From Pseudoxanthomonas sp. J31 (lineage in GTDB: Bacteria > Pseudomonadota > Gammaproteobacteria > Xanthomonadales > Xanthomonadaceae): a DNA stretch of 64,000 nucleotides. Positions 37,023 to 46,135 of this stretch are shown here, one piece after another (position 1 is the first letter of the stretch; each line of letters starts with the position of its first letter). Both the position numbers and the translations under genes were made by a program. The notes below the pieces were generated by a model. It saw nothing but the letters and a program-made list of their open reading frames with translations. It made no database searches and had not been told where the DNA came from. The stretch is from positions 248,001 through 312,000 of the forward strand of contig NZ_AZNZ01000002.1 in assembly GCF_000510725.1 (NCBI RefSeq). The letters run 5' to 3'.

Positions 37023-37613
37023 ATGGAACTGGCCCTGGTCGACTTCGACCACACCGTCACCACCTGCGATACCTACGGCCGCTTCCTGCGCCGCCTGGCC
37101 ACACCAGGGCAGCTGGCACGGGCGCGCTGGACCATCGGCCCCTGGGTGGCCGGCTACCGGCTGGGCCTGGTGTCGGCCTCGGCGCTGCGCGTGCGGGCCA
37201 CCCGCAAGGCATTCGCCGGGCGCGACGCTGCCTGGGTCCGCGCCGCCGGCGCCGACTACGCCGAGCGCGAACTGCCGGGCCTGCTGCGGCCGGAGATGAT
37301 GCAACGCATCGCCGCGCACCGCGCCCGCGGGCATACCGTGGTGATCGTCTCCGGCTCGCTCGACGCCTACCTGGCGCCGTGGTGCCGACGGCACGGGCTG
37401 GAGCTGGTCTGCAACCGCCTGGAAAGCGTCGATGGCCGCCTGACCGGCCGCTACGCCGGCGGCGACCGCGGCGCGCACAAGGCAGCCGACATCCGCGCCC
37501 GCTACGACCTGTCGCGCTACGCGCGCATCCACGCCTACGGCGACAGCCGCGAGGACCAGGCGATGCTGGCGCTGGCGCACGAACGCTGGTGGCGCGGCCG
37601 GCGCATCGCCTGA
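37023..37613 (+). CDS. HAD-IB family phosphatase (SerB-like fold)
   Basis: The 196-residue protein has HAD motif I VDFDHTVTTCD with nucleophile Asp7 and Asp9, motif II in VVIVSGSLDAYL, a Lys in GAHKAADI, and motif III/IV AYGDSREDQAML. The HAD-IB subfamily includes phosphoserine phosphatase and lipid or sugar phosphatases; the substrate cannot be assigned. The ATG at 37023 follows GGGAGGCCG. It sits 113 bases after metG. Confidence 0.85.
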   Translation: MELALVDFDHTVTTCDTYGRFLRRLATPGQLARARWTIGPWVAGYRLGLVSASALRVRATRKAFAGRDAAWVRAAGADYAERELPGLLRPEMMQRIAAHRARGHTVVIVSGSLDAYLAPWCRRHGLELVCNRLESVDGRLTGRYAGGDRGAHKAADIRARYDLSRYARIHAYGDSREDQAMLALAHERWWRGRRIA

Positions 37614-37622
37614 GGCGCCGGA

Positions 37623-38087
37623 TCAGTCGGCCGGCACAGGCTCGAAGAACACCGGCACGAAGCGCCCGTGTTCGAACACGAAGTAGTGGCGGCCATGGCC
37701 AGGGCCGTCCCCGAGCCGGCCGCTGACCACCAGCAGGCGGCTGTCGGCGCGGTAGTCCAGCATCTCGCCCTCGCCCGCCCAGCAGCAGGCCGCGCCCGGC
37801 AACTGCACCAGCCGCCCGCTGCCGCGGTCGGCGGCCAGCAGCCGCAGGCAGTCGGTGCCGCAACCCCATTGCACCAGCACCTGGTCGCCGGCGAAGTCCG
37901 GCGCGCCGGCCAGGGCCTCGCGCAGCACCGGTTCCAGTTCGCGCAGCTCCGGCGCCTGGATGTCCGGCGCCACCGGCGCCGTGTAGGCCTGCACCGCCAC
38001 CGCGTGCGCCGCGTGGGCCGGCGGCTGTGCGGCCAGCGGCGCGGCCGCCAGCAGCGCCGCCACCGGCCAGATCCGTTTCCAGGACAT
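37623..38087 (-). CDS. secreted protein of unknown function
   Basis: The 154-residue product has a likely signal peptide ([20 protein letters not shown]). The mature part has two Cys pairs, one in [11 protein letters not shown] and one in AACCWAG, and segments such as [16 protein letters not shown] and [13 protein letters not shown] that suggest beta strands. I do not recognise the family. It is convergent with the HAD gene (9-base gap) and divergent from the rnfB-like gene. Confidence 0.7.
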   Translation of the reverse strand: MSWKRIWPVAALLAAAPLAAQPPAHAAHAVAVQAYTAPVAPDIQAPELRELEPVLREALAGAPDFAGDQVLVQWGCGTDCLRLLAADRGSGRLVQLPGAACCWAGEGEMLDYRADSRLLVVSGRLGDGPGHGRHYFVFEHGRFVPVFFEPVPAD

Positions 38088-38185
38088 CGGTTGCCCTCCT
38101 CTCGTGCACGCAGCATGCGGCGCCGCGGCGCGTGTGTACAGGCGGCGCAGCGGCGATAATGGCCGGCCCGCCGCATCGCCCGCGC

Positions 38186-38617
38186 ATGTCCGCTCCGCTT
38201 CCGCCCCTGGTCGAACGCCTCGACCGCCTGCTGCCGCAGACCCAGTGCGGCCAGTGCGGCTATCCCGGCTGCCGCCCGTACGCCGAGGCCATGGCCACCG
38301 GCCAGGCCGGACCGGACCATTGCCCGCCCGGCGGCGACGAGGGCGCGCGTGCGCTGGCGCGGGTGCTGGGCGTGCCGCCCGTGCCCTACGACCGCAGCCG
38401 CGGCCAGTGCAAGCCGCCGGCGGTGGCGGTGGCGGTGGTGGTGGAGGCGGACTGCATCGGTTGCACCAAGTGCATCCAGGCCTGCCCGGTGGACGCCATC
38501 ATCGGCGGCCCGAAGCTGATGCACGTGGTGCTGGATCCACTGTGCACCGGCTGCGAGCTGTGCGTGCCCGCCTGCCCGGTGGACTGCATCGTGATGGAGC
38601 CGGCGCCGGCCGCCTGA
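38186..38617 (+). CDS. RnfB-like ferredoxin without membrane anchor
   Basis: The 143-residue protein has the RnfB/RsxB four-Cys domain (Cys21, Cys24, Cys29, Cys46: [19 protein letters not shown]) and two 4Fe-4S ferredoxin motifs (Cys90/93/96/100 and Cys120/123/126/130). It lacks the N-terminal membrane helix of canonical RnfB, and no rnfACDGE genes are adjacent. Placement close to metG is typical of Xanthomonadaceae. It is probably a soluble electron carrier; the partner is unknown. GATAAT 27 bases upstream is a possible -10. Confidence 0.87.
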   Translation: MSAPLPPLVERLDRLLPQTQCGQCGYPGCRPYAEAMATGQAGPDHCPPGGDEGARALARVLGVPPVPYDRSRGQCKPPAVAVAVVVEADCIGCTKCIQACPVDAIIGGPKLMHVVLDPLCTGCELCVPACPVDCIVMEPAPAA

Positions 38618-38632
38618 GGCCGGCGCGGAACG

Positions 38633-39568
38633 CTAGCGGCCGGCGCAGGCGCGGCACACGCGCTCGACCCGGTACCCCTGCGCGCGCAGGCGCTCGACCA
38701 GGCCGTCGCTGCCCAGCAAGTGCAGCGCGCCGACCACCACCAGCACGTCGCCCTGGCCCCGCTCCAGGCGTTGCCGGATCTGCGGCAGCCAGGCCTCGTT
38801 GCGGGCCACGTTGATGTGCCGGTACAGCTCCGGGTACTGGCGCCGCAGGTCCTCGCCCAGCAGCCGCCACAGGCCCTCGGCATCGCCGCGGCGCCAGGTG
38901 CGGTACATGGTCTCGATGGCCTCGTCCCCGGCCTCGGCCTGCGCCAGGGACTGGTCCAGCATCTGCACCTGGGTGGCCAGCGGCATCCCGGCCAGCACCG
39001 CGATCTGGTCGGCCGCCCGCTCCAGCCCGGACGCCGGCTTGCCGGCACTGGCGGCGGCCTGCATCAGCTGCCGGTCCAGGCCCAGCGCCGGGTCGAAGCC
39101 CATCCGCTGCAGCTGCCCGATCGCCAGGGTGAGCCCCAGGAACCACGGCTCGACCCCGGACAGCTGCGCCAGCGGCAGGCCGGTGGCGGCGGCGTGCGCC
39201 TGCATCCGCGCCCACAGCGCCGGCCCCAGGTCGTCCTGCAGCGTGCCCGGGCGCTTGCGCAGCGCGGCCCGCAGCATGGCGGCCGCAAGCGTGGGCGAGG
39301 TCGCCTCGTCCGGCGCCAGTTCGAACACCAGTGCGTCGGCGGCGGCGAAGGCGTCCTCGACCTCGGCGGCCAGCACCTCGTCGCCGGGGCGCAGCATGTG
39401 GAACGAGCCCAGCAGGTACACGGAATTGTCCGCGTCGGAGACCTTCCACAGCAGCGGCACCGGCGGCGCGGCCAGCACCGGCAGCGTCAGCAGCAGCCCC
39501 AGCAGCAGTACCGCCAGGCGGGCGAAGCGACGGGACGGGCCGCAGGCGCGGGGAAACAGGGCGTGCAT
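38633..39568 (-). CDS. TraB/GumN family protein
   Basis: The 311-residue secreted protein has a signal segment (RLAVLLLGLLLTLPVLA) and then the family opening PVPLLWKVSDADNSVYLLGSFHMLRPGDE. A conserved Glu in FELAPDE, GVEPWFLGLTLAI, GLDRQLMQAA and a closing VVVGALHLLGSDGLVERLRAQG follow. TraB/GumN/TIKI proteins are proposed metalloproteases; in Xanthomonas gumN lies at the end of the gum cluster, but no gum genes are here. It ends in a Cys pair (RVCRACAGR). The DUF1684 gene precedes it by 14 bases. Confidence 0.87.
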   Translation of the reverse strand: MHALFPRACGPSRRFARLAVLLLGLLLTLPVLAAPPVPLLWKVSDADNSVYLLGSFHMLRPGDEVLAAEVEDAFAAADALVFELAPDEATSPTLAAAMLRAALRKRPGTLQDDLGPALWARMQAHAAATGLPLAQLSGVEPWFLGLTLAIGQLQRMGFDPALGLDRQLMQAAASAGKPASGLERAADQIAVLAGMPLATQVQMLDQSLAQAEAGDEAIETMYRTWRRGDAEGLWRLLGEDLRRQYPELYRHINVARNEAWLPQIRQRLERGQGDVLVVVGALHLLGSDGLVERLRAQGYRVERVCRACAGR

Positions 39569-39582
39569 CGGCGCTCCCGGGG

Positions 39583-40536
39583 TCAGTGCACGTTCCCGGT
39601 GTAGTTCTTCTCGCCGGCGGTGATGGCCAGGTCCAGGCGGTTCTCCGGCGGTGGCAGCGGGCAGGTCGCAAACAGGGTGAACGCGCACGGCGGGTTGTAG
39701 GCGCGGTTGAAGTCCAGCACCACCTTGCCGTCCTCGCCCGGCCAGTCGGCGTCGAGGAAGCGTCCGGCCGGATAGCTGCCGTGGCCGCTGGTGCGGTCGG
39801 CCAGCACGAAGAACAGGCCTTCCTCCGGCCCGCCCAGCGCCTCCAGGCGGAAGCTGCGGCCGTCGCGCTCGAACTCGACGTAGCCGGGATTGGGCGAGTC
39901 GTTGCGGGTGCCGACGATGTCGGCGATCGGCAGGGTCTTGCCCGGCGGATGCGGCACGAAGCGCGCCTCGATCCGCCAGGCCGGATCGGCCGGCCAGTAC
40001 TGCAGCCCGGCAAAGCCCACCCGGGTGGGCGCGTCGGCGTGGCGCACGCGCAGGGCATGGCGGTTGCCGCGCTGGACCAGGGTCAGCCTGCCCTTGTCGC
40101 CGTCGAAGCCGATCACCGCCTTCTCCGGGTCATGGTCGCTGTAAAGCCGCACCTTGCCCCGCAGCGGCTCGCCGTTGAGGGTCAGCTCCACGCCCTGCTC
40201 CGGGGTGAACCAGTAGCGGCCGTCGTCGTCGCGGGTGACCAGGCCCATGCGCTCCGGGCCGAAGGCCAGGCGCATGTTGCTGGCGATGCGTTCGCCGCTG
40301 CCGATGTAGTGCGCCTTCAGCTCCAGCCAGTGCAGGCCGACCAGGCTGGTCCAGCCGTCCGGCCGCAGCAGCTCCTGCTCGCGCTCCCGGCGCCAGGCCT
40401 CCTGCCCGGCCTGGAACACCGCCGCGGCGGCCGCGCGCTCGGCCTCGGCGGAGATATCGTCGCTGCCCGCCTCGCCGCCGCAGCCGGCCAGCGCCGCCAG
40501 CAGCGCCGCCATCCCCATGGCGCGCAGGGCCCTCAT
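39583..40536 (-). CDS. DUF1684 lipoprotein
   Basis: The 317-residue protein has a lipobox LAALAGC near residue 18-20. The DUF1684 domain follows: [37 protein letters not shown]-type strands, [19 protein letters not shown] and a strongly conserved end [21 protein letters not shown] with [13 protein letters not shown]. Biochemical function is unknown. Its ATG overlaps the mutL stop as ATGA, so it is coupled to mutL translation. Confidence 0.88.
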   Translation of the reverse strand: MRALRAMGMAALLAALAGCGGEAGSDDISAEAERAAAAAVFQAGQEAWRREREQELLRPDGWTSLVGLHWLELKAHYIGSGERIASNMRLAFGPERMGLVTRDDDGRYWFTPEQGVELTLNGEPLRGKVRLYSDHDPEKAVIGFDGDKGRLTLVQRGNRHALRVRHADAPTRVGFAGLQYWPADPAWRIEARFVPHPPGKTLPIADIVGTRNDSPNPGYVEFERDGRSFRLEALGGPEEGLFFVLADRTSGHGSYPAGRFLDADWPGEDGKVVLDFNRAYNPPCAFTLFATCPLPPPENRLDLAITAGEKNYTGNVH

Positions 40537-42377
40537 CTTCCCCTCAGGAACCATCGATCGATTTCCCCCAGCGTGAATCGCGCCCAGGTCGGGCGCCCGT
40601 GGTTGCACTGCCCGGAGCGCTCGGTGGCTTCCATGTCGCGCAGCAGGGCGTTCATTTCCGGAATGGTCAGGCGCCGGTTGGCGCGCACCGCGCCATGGCA
40701 AGCCATGGTCGAAAGCAGCTCGTCGCGCGCGGCGGCCACGCGGCGGGTGGCACCGTGCTCGCGCAGGTCGGCCAGGACGTCGCGCAGCAGCGCTTCCGGA
40801 TCGGCATGCGCAAGCAGCGCCGGCACGCTGCGCACGGCCAGGGTCTGCGGGCCGCTGCGGGTGACCTCGAAGCCCAGCTCGGCCAGGGTCTGCGCCTCGC
40901 ACTCGGCGACGTCGGCGTCGCGCTCGCCCACCGCCAGCGACAGCGGCACCAGCAGTGGCTGCGCGCGCAGGCCCATGCCGTCGTGCGCGGCCTTCAGGCG
41001 CTCGTAGCCGATGCGTTCGTGGGCGGCATGCATGTCCACCACCACCAGGCCGTCGGCGTTCTCGGCCAGGATGTAGATGCCGTGCAGCTGCGCGATCGCG
41101 TAGCCCAGCGGCGGGATCTCGCCGCTGCCCTCGGGCAGGGCCTGGTCCTGGCGTGGCAGCGGCGGCGCGGCCGGCGTGGCCCCGTCCGCCTGTCCGTACA
41201 GCGCCGCGTACGCGCCCACCGCCTCGTCCACGCGCAGGCCCAGCGGCTGTGGCGCCGGCGTCCACGGCACGAACGGGCGGGCACCGCCATCGCTCACGGC
41301 CGGTGCGGCAGCGGGCGCGGCGCCGCCCCAGGCCGCGGCCGGCTGGCCGGCGGGCATGGCGGCGGCGACGCCGGCCTCCATGCCGGCGCGGGTCTGCGCC
41401 AGCGCCTCCTGCAGGGTGCGGAACACGAAGTCGTGGATCAGGCGGGCGTCGCGGAAGCGCACCTCGTGCTTGGCCGGGTGCACGTTGACGTCCACCCGGG
41501 TCGGATCCAGCTCCAGGAACAGCACGTAGGCCGGCTGGCGGCCGTGGTAGAGCACGTCCTGGTAGGCCAGCTTCACCGCGTGGGCGACGTTGCGGTCGCG
41601 CACCGCGCGGCCGTTGACGTACAGGTACTGCTGGTCGGCGCTGGCACGCGAATAGTGCGGCTGCGCGATCCAGCCGTGCAGGCGCAGGCCGGCGCCGCTG
41701 TGGTCGATGCGCAGCGCGCTGCGCGCGAAGTCGTCGCCGAGGGTCTCGCCCAGGCGCGCGGCCGCGTCCAGGTCGCCGGCGCGGTAGCGGCGCGAGGGCT
41801 TGCCGTTGTGGCTCACCCGCAGCTCCACGTCCGGGCGCGCCAGCGCCAGCGAGCGCAGCCATTCCTCGATGTGGCCCAGCTCGGTGCGCTCGGCGCGCAG
41901 GAACTTGCGCCGCGCCGGCACGTTGTAGAACAGGTCGCGCACTTCCACCGTGGTGCCCGGCGCGTGCGCCTTGGGCACCACCTCGCCGATCTGGCCGCCG
42001 TCCACGTGCAGCGCCGCGCCGTGCTCGGCGTCGCGGGTGCGCGAGGCGAGCATGAAGCGGCTGACCGAGGCGATCGAGGGCAGGGCCTCGCCGCGGAAGC
42101 CGAGGGTGGCCACCGCTTCCAGGTCGTCGAGCGAGGCGATCTTGCTGGTGGCGTGGCGGCTGACCGCCAGCGGCAGTTCCCCGGGCGGGATGCCACCGCC
42201 GTCGTCGCGGATCCGGATCAGGCGGATGCCACCCTCCTCCAGGTCGATGTCCACGCGCGTGGCGCCGGCGTCGAGGGCGTTCTCGACCAGTTCCTTGACC
42301 ACCGAGGCCGGGCGTTCGACCACCTCGCCGGCGGCAATCTGGTTGATCAGGGTGTCGGGAAGCTGTCGGATCGGCAC
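40533..42377 (-). CDS. mutL: DNA mismatch repair protein MutL (endonuclease type)
   Basis: The 614-residue GHKL ATPase has [26 protein letters not shown] and [10 protein letters not shown] in its N-terminal half and PAKHEVRF in the transducer domain. The C-terminal domain carries the nicking motif D448-M-H-A-x2-E454-x4-E459 ([12 protein letters not shown]), plus ACHGAVRAN and CNHGRPTW, as in MutL proteins with intrinsic endonuclease. It starts at a GTG (42377). The linker (about 345-430) is Ala/Pro-rich. It lies 84 bases downstream of the amidase gene, a common proteobacterial pairing. Confidence 0.95.
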   Translation of the reverse strand: MPIRQLPDTLINQIAAGEVVERPASVVKELVENALDAGATRVDIDLEEGGIRLIRIRDDGGGIPPGELPLAVSRHATSKIASLDDLEAVATLGFRGEALPSIASVSRFMLASRTRDAEHGAALHVDGGQIGEVVPKAHAPGTTVEVRDLFYNVPARRKFLRAERTELGHIEEWLRSLALARPDVELRVSHNGKPSRRYRAGDLDAAARLGETLGDDFARSALRIDHSGAGLRLHGWIAQPHYSRASADQQYLYVNGRAVRDRNVAHAVKLAYQDVLYHGRQPAYVLFLELDPTRVDVNVHPAKHEVRFRDARLIHDFVFRTLQEALAQTRAGMEAGVAAAMPAGQPAAAWGGAAPAAAPAVSDGGARPFVPWTPAPQPLGLRVDEAVGAYAALYGQADGATPAAPPLPRQDQALPEGSGEIPPLGYAIAQLHGIYILAENADGLVVVDMHAAHERIGYERLKAAHDGMGLRAQPLLVPLSLAVGERDADVAECEAQTLAELGFEVTRSGPQTLAVRSVPALLAHADPEALLRDVLADLREHGATRRVAAARDELLSTMACHGAVRANRRLTIPEMNALLRDMEATERSGQCNHGRPTWARFTLGEIDRWFLRGR

Positions 42378-42461
42378 GGCATCACGGCGGCGCGCAGGCC
42401 GTCAGGAGGATCAGGCGTGATGATAGCCGCCGCGCCGCCGGCGCGCCGGCCCGCGCTTGGA

Positions 42462-44012
42462 TCAGGGCGTGCCGCCCGCGCCGCCGGCCGCGGCCAGGTC
42501 GGCCTCGGCGCGCATCGCGAACAGCGTGCCCGGCGGCGGCTGCCGGCTGAAATAGGTGGTGATGCCTTCCAGCACCGCGCCGGCGACCTTGCGCTGGAAC
42601 GCCGGGTCGGTGAGGCGCTTCTCCTCGTCCGGATTGGAGATGAAGGCCGTCTCCACCAGCATCGCCGGCATGTCCGAGGTGCGCAGCACGGCGAAGTTGG
42701 CGCGCTCGATGTTGGGCTTGTGGTTGTTGCCCACGCGCTTGAGGCCGCCGAGCACGTGCAGGGCCGCGTCCTCGGAGGCGCGCATGTGCCCGCTCTGGGC
42801 CAGGTCCAGCAGCACGTTGGCCAGCACCGCCTCGGTCTGCTGCAGGCGCACGCCGCCGACCAGGTCGGCGGCGTTTTCCTTGTCCGCCAGCCAGCGCGCG
42901 CGCTGCGAGGAAGCGCCCTTGGTCGACAGCACGTAGACCGAGGAGCCGCGCGCGTTGCGGTTCTCGGCCGCGTCGGCGTGGATCGAGATGAAGATGTCGG
43001 CCTTGGCCGCGCGCGCGCGCTGGGCGCGCATCGGCAGCGGGATGAACACGTCGCTGTCGCGCACCAGGAAGGACTTCAGGCCCGGGGTGGCATCGATCTG
43101 GCGCGCCAGCTCGCGCGCCATGGCCAGGGTCACGTCCTTCTCGCGCTTGCCGGTGGGGCCGATCGCGCCCGGGTCCTGGCCGCCGTGGCCGGCGTCGATG
43201 GCCACGATCAGCGGACGCGCGGCGGCGGCATTGACCGCCGGGCGCACCGGCGCGGGCGCCGGGGTGGCGGCCGGCGGCGGGGCATTGTCGGTAGCGGGCG
43301 TGGCCGGCGTGGTGGTCGCAGGCGCCGGGGTGCCGGCCAGCGCACCGGCGCGGCCCTCGAGGATGGCCTGCGGCGAGACCGCCGCCGGTGCCGGCTGCGC
43401 CGGCTGCGGCACCGGCTCGCTGGCGCGGCCGGCCTGCACCACCTGCGCGGTCAGCAGCGCGGTGGCACGCGCGGCCTCGGCGCGCGCGGCCGCATCGCTG
43501 GCCGGCGCGGGCGTGTCGCCGGAACCGGAAGCGGTGGCGGCTGGAGCCGCGGCGACCGTGGCCGGCCCCGGCCCGGATGGGCTGGCAGCGGTAGCCGGGG
43601 TCACCGGACCGTCGCCGGGCCATTCGATCACCAGGCGCGCGCCTTCCGGCGTGGGCTCGGCGCGCACCGGCAGGCTGGCCACCGGCGCGGCCAGTTCGAA
43701 CACGATGCGGTAGGTGCCGGGCACCGGCTGCCCGGTGCGCACGTTGGTCACCAGGCCGGCAGGGGCCGGCAGCTTCAGGCCCGCGGCGGCGTGCGATTCG
43801 GGCAGGTCCAGCACCAGCCGGTGCGGCCCGCTGAGGCTCAGGGTCTTGAACTGCCCGGCGCCGTGCAGCTGCACCTCGGCGCGGGTTCCGGTGGGCCCCT
43901 GCTGCAGGCTCAGGCCCTTCACCTCGCCGGCCAGGGCATCGCCCACGCAGCCGATCACGGCGAGCACGAGGCCCGCCGCCAGCACGCCAAACCGGGCGAG
44001 GAGGTGGCACAT
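42462..44012 (-). CDS. N-acetylmuramoyl-L-alanine amidase (AmiB/AmiC type)
   Basis: The 516-residue periplasmic zinc amidase splits septal peptidoglycan during division. A signal peptide leads to an AMIN domain (EVQLHGAGQFKTLSLSGPHRLVLDL), then a long Ala/Pro/Thr linker (about 145-275). The Amidase_3 catalytic domain has zinc ligands in DAGHGGQDPGA, KREKDVT and SIHADA and catalytic Glu in VETAFISN. No LysM follows, which places it closer to AmiC; the short C-terminal tail is Gly/Ala-rich. It is between tsaE and mutL on the same strand, the conserved nnr-tsaE-ami-mutL order. Confidence 0.93.
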   Translation of the reverse strand: MCHLLARFGVLAAGLVLAVIGCVGDALAGEVKGLSLQQGPTGTRAEVQLHGAGQFKTLSLSGPHRLVLDLPESHAAAGLKLPAPAGLVTNVRTGQPVPGTYRIVFELAAPVASLPVRAEPTPEGARLVIEWPGDGPVTPATAASPSGPGPATVAAAPAATASGSGDTPAPASDAAARAEAARATALLTAQVVQAGRASEPVPQPAQPAPAAVSPQAILEGRAGALAGTPAPATTTPATPATDNAPPPAATPAPAPVRPAVNAAAARPLIVAIDAGHGGQDPGAIGPTGKREKDVTLAMARELARQIDATPGLKSFLVRDSDVFIPLPMRAQRARAAKADIFISIHADAAENRNARGSSVYVLSTKGASSQRARWLADKENAADLVGGVRLQQTEAVLANVLLDLAQSGHMRASEDAALHVLGGLKRVGNNHKPNIERANFAVLRTSDMPAMLVETAFISNPDEEKRLTDPAFQRKVAGAVLEGITTYFSRQPPPGTLFAMRAEADLAAAGGAGGTP

Positions 44013-44093
44013 GGGCCGGATTCAATCACCAGCCGGCGTGCATTGCAAGTGAAAATCCTTTAAGAATCCGCCACCTGGGGGATCTTTTTGCGA

Positions 44094-44570
44094 TCACCCG
44101 GCAGGAACGCCCTGCAACCGCCCGTTCAGGTCGAGGGCTGACAGCCAGGCCTGGCCCGCCGCGGAGCGGGCTTCCAGGCGGGCGCGGCGCCCGGCTCCGG
44201 CGACCGCCAGGTGCACTTCCAGGTCCGGCGCCGGCAGCGCGCCCTGGCCGCGCTCGGGCCACTCCACCAGCCACAGCGTGGCCTCGTCGCCGTCCAGGCC
44301 GAGGAAGTCCAGCTCGCCGGCATCGGCGATGCGGTAAAGGTCCAGGTGCCAGGCCTCGCCGCCGGGCACCGGGTAGCGCTCGACCAGGGTGTAGGTGGGA
44401 CTGCGCACCGGCCCCTGCACCCCCAGCGCGCGCAGCAGCGCGCGTGCCAGGCTGGACTTGCCGGCGCCCAGGTCGCCGTGCAGGTGGACCACGGCCGGCT
44501 GCGGCCGGCTCGCGGCCAGGGCGCGGCCCAGTTCGTCGGTGGCCTCGGGACCGGGAAGCTCGATCAGCAT
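44094..44570 (-). CDS. tsaE: tRNA threonylcarbamoyladenosine biosynthesis ATPase TsaE
   Basis: The 158-residue P-loop protein works with TsaB/TsaD to make t6A37 in tRNA. Walker A is GDLGAGKSSLARALL at 32-46; the TsaE signature VRSPTYTLVERYPV and HLDLYRI follow, with a conserved W-P/E in VEWPERG. The start at 44570 (MLIELPGPEATDEL) overlaps the end of nnrED by 7 bases, so the two are coupled. Confidence 0.94.
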   Translation of the reverse strand: MLIELPGPEATDELGRALAASRPQPAVVHLHGDLGAGKSSLARALLRALGVQGPVRSPTYTLVERYPVPGGEAWHLDLYRIADAGELDFLGLDGDEATLWLVEWPERGQGALPAPDLEVHLAVAGAGRRARLEARSAAGQAWLSALDLNGRLQGVPAG

Positions 44571-46075
44571 CGGGAAACTGCCTGCAAAGAAGGGGGATTG
44601 GCCAGCCGCCGCAGCCACGGCAGCAGGTCCGAGGGCAACAGGCCACGCTGGCCGCCGTCGGCTGCCGCGGCGTCACCGGCGGCACTGTGCAGCAGGGCGC
44701 CGGCACAGGCGGCCTGGAACGCGTCCAGCCCCTGGGCGCGCATGGCGGCGATGGTGCCGGTCAGCAGGTCACCCATGCCGCCGGTGGCCATGCCGGGATT
44801 GCCGGCGTCGAGCACGCAGGGCAGTTCGCCCGGCGCGGCGATGATGCTCCCGGCGCCCTTGAGCACCACCACGCAGCCGTAGCGCTGCGCCAGCGCGGCC
44901 GCGGCGACGTAGCGGTCCGCCTGCACCGCGGCGGTGCTGCTGCCCAGCAGGCGCGCGGCCTCGCCCGGATGCGGGGTGAGGATCGCGTCGCCCAGTGGCA
45001 TGGGCGCTTCGGCCAGCAGGTTCAGGGCATCGGCATCGAGCACGTGCGGCAGGTCGCTCTCCAGCACCTTGCGGAACAGCGCACCGCCCCACCACGAGCT
45101 GCGCCCCAGGCCCGGTCCGCAGGCGACGACGCTGGCGCGCGCCAGCAGCGGCGCCAGCGCCTCGGCATCCTCGACCGCGTGCACCATCGCTTCCGGGCGC
45201 CGCGCCAGCAGCGCCGGCACGTGCGCCTCGCGCGTGGCCACGCTGGCCAGGCCGGCACCGCTGCGCAGCGAGGCTTCCACCGCCAGCAGCACCGCGCCGC
45301 CGCTGCCGTGGTCGCCGCCCACGCACAGCACGTGGCCGGCGCGGCCCTTGTGGCTGTCGCGCGGCCGCGGCGGCAGCCATTGCGCCAGCGCGGATGCATC
45401 CAGCAGGCGCGCGCATGGCGGCGCCACCGCCGCGTACGCCGCGGCGTCCACCTGCAGGGTGTCCAGCAGCAGTTCGCCGGTGTGGTCCAGGGCCATGCCG
45501 GTGCGCAGGCCGCTGTGTTCGACGATGAACTGCAGGGTGCAGTCGGCGCGCAGGGCGACGCCCGGCGCGCTGCCGCGGTCGGCGTCGATGCCTGAAGGGA
45601 CGTCGAGCGCGAATACCGGCGCCTGCGCCGCGTCCAGCGCCGCGACCAGAGCGGCCACTGGTTCGCGCGGCGCCGCCTCCAGGCCGATGCCCAGCAGCGC
45701 GTCGACCAGCAGCTCGGCATCGTCCAGCGCGCAGGGGAAGTGTTCCAGGGTGCCGCCGATGCTGGCGTAATCGGCCGCGGCACGTTGCGCCAGCGGCGTG
45801 CGCGGCTGCACGCCGGCCGGCAGCACCACGCGCACGTCCAGGCCGGCCTGCAAGGCCAGCCGCGCCAGCACGTAGCCGTCGCCTCCGTTGTTGCCACTGC
45901 CGCAGGCCACCACGATCCGGCGCGCATGCGGCCAGCGTTCGCGCAGCACCCGCCAGGCAGCTTCGCCGGCGCGTGTCATCAGCACGTAGCCGTCGCCGCC
46001 GAGCGCGGCGGTCGCCTCCTGGTCGATCCGGCGGGCGGCGCGGCTGTCGAACAGCAGGGTGGCGGAGGCAGGCAT
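44564..46075 (-). CDS. nnr: bifunctional NAD(P)HX epimerase/dehydratase
   Basis: The 503-residue repair enzyme restores hydrated NADH and NADPH. The N-terminal epimerase domain (YjeF_N) has CGSGNNGGDGYVLARL and DVPSGIDADRG. The C-terminal ribokinase-like dehydratase has GRAGHVLCVGGDHGSGGAVL, LTPHPGEAARLL, VVLKGAGSIIA and the nucleotide-site GNPGMATGGMGDLLTG. Length fits YjeF fusions. The ATG at 46075 has no ribosome site but TAGAAT exactly 6 bases upstream, pointing to a leaderless mRNA. It is divergent from queG. Confidence 0.95.
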   Translation of the reverse strand: MPASATLLFDSRAARRIDQEATAALGGDGYVLMTRAGEAAWRVLRERWPHARRIVVACGSGNNGGDGYVLARLALQAGLDVRVVLPAGVQPRTPLAQRAAADYASIGGTLEHFPCALDDAELLVDALLGIGLEAAPREPVAALVAALDAAQAPVFALDVPSGIDADRGSAPGVALRADCTLQFIVEHSGLRTGMALDHTGELLLDTLQVDAAAYAAVAPPCARLLDASALAQWLPPRPRDSHKGRAGHVLCVGGDHGSGGAVLLAVEASLRSGAGLASVATREAHVPALLARRPEAMVHAVEDAEALAPLLARASVVACGPGLGRSSWWGGALFRKVLESDLPHVLDADALNLLAEAPMPLGDAILTPHPGEAARLLGSSTAAVQADRYVAAAALAQRYGCVVVLKGAGSIIAAPGELPCVLDAGNPGMATGGMGDLLTGTIAAMRAQGLDAFQAACAGALLHSAAGDAAAADGGQRGLLPSDLLPWLRRLANPPSLQAVSRC

Positions 46076-46081
46076 GGCGCA

Positions 46082-46087
46082 ATTCTA
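46082..46087 (-). promoter_or_regulatory. -10 box abutting the nnr start codon
   Basis: TAGAAT on the minus strand with a 6-base spacer before the ATG places the transcription start at or next to the start codon. No Shine-Dalgarno sequence is present between them. Confidence 0.5.
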
Positions 46088-46123
46088 AGCCGCGGGCGCC
46101 GGGGCCGGCGTTGCGGCGGCTCC

Positions 46124-46129
46124 TATAAT
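46124..46129 (+). promoter_or_regulatory. -10 box abutting the queG start codon
   Basis: A perfect TATAAT lies 6 bases before the queG ATG. With the usual 6-8 base distance to +1 the mRNA would begin at the ATG. No -35 consensus is evident upstream. Confidence 0.55.
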
Positions 46130-46135
46130 CGGCGC

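Noticed and set aside
44010-44025. TTGAAT 7 bases before the amidase ATG as another leaderless promoter
   Set aside because: Only four of six consensus bases; too weak to add to the nnr/queG/GNAT series.
40599-44063. Open frame of over 1100 codons antisense to mutL and the amidase gene
   Set aside because: High-GC antisense shadow: composition dominated by Arg/His/Gln/Ala and no motifs, while both minus-strand genes carry complete family signatures.
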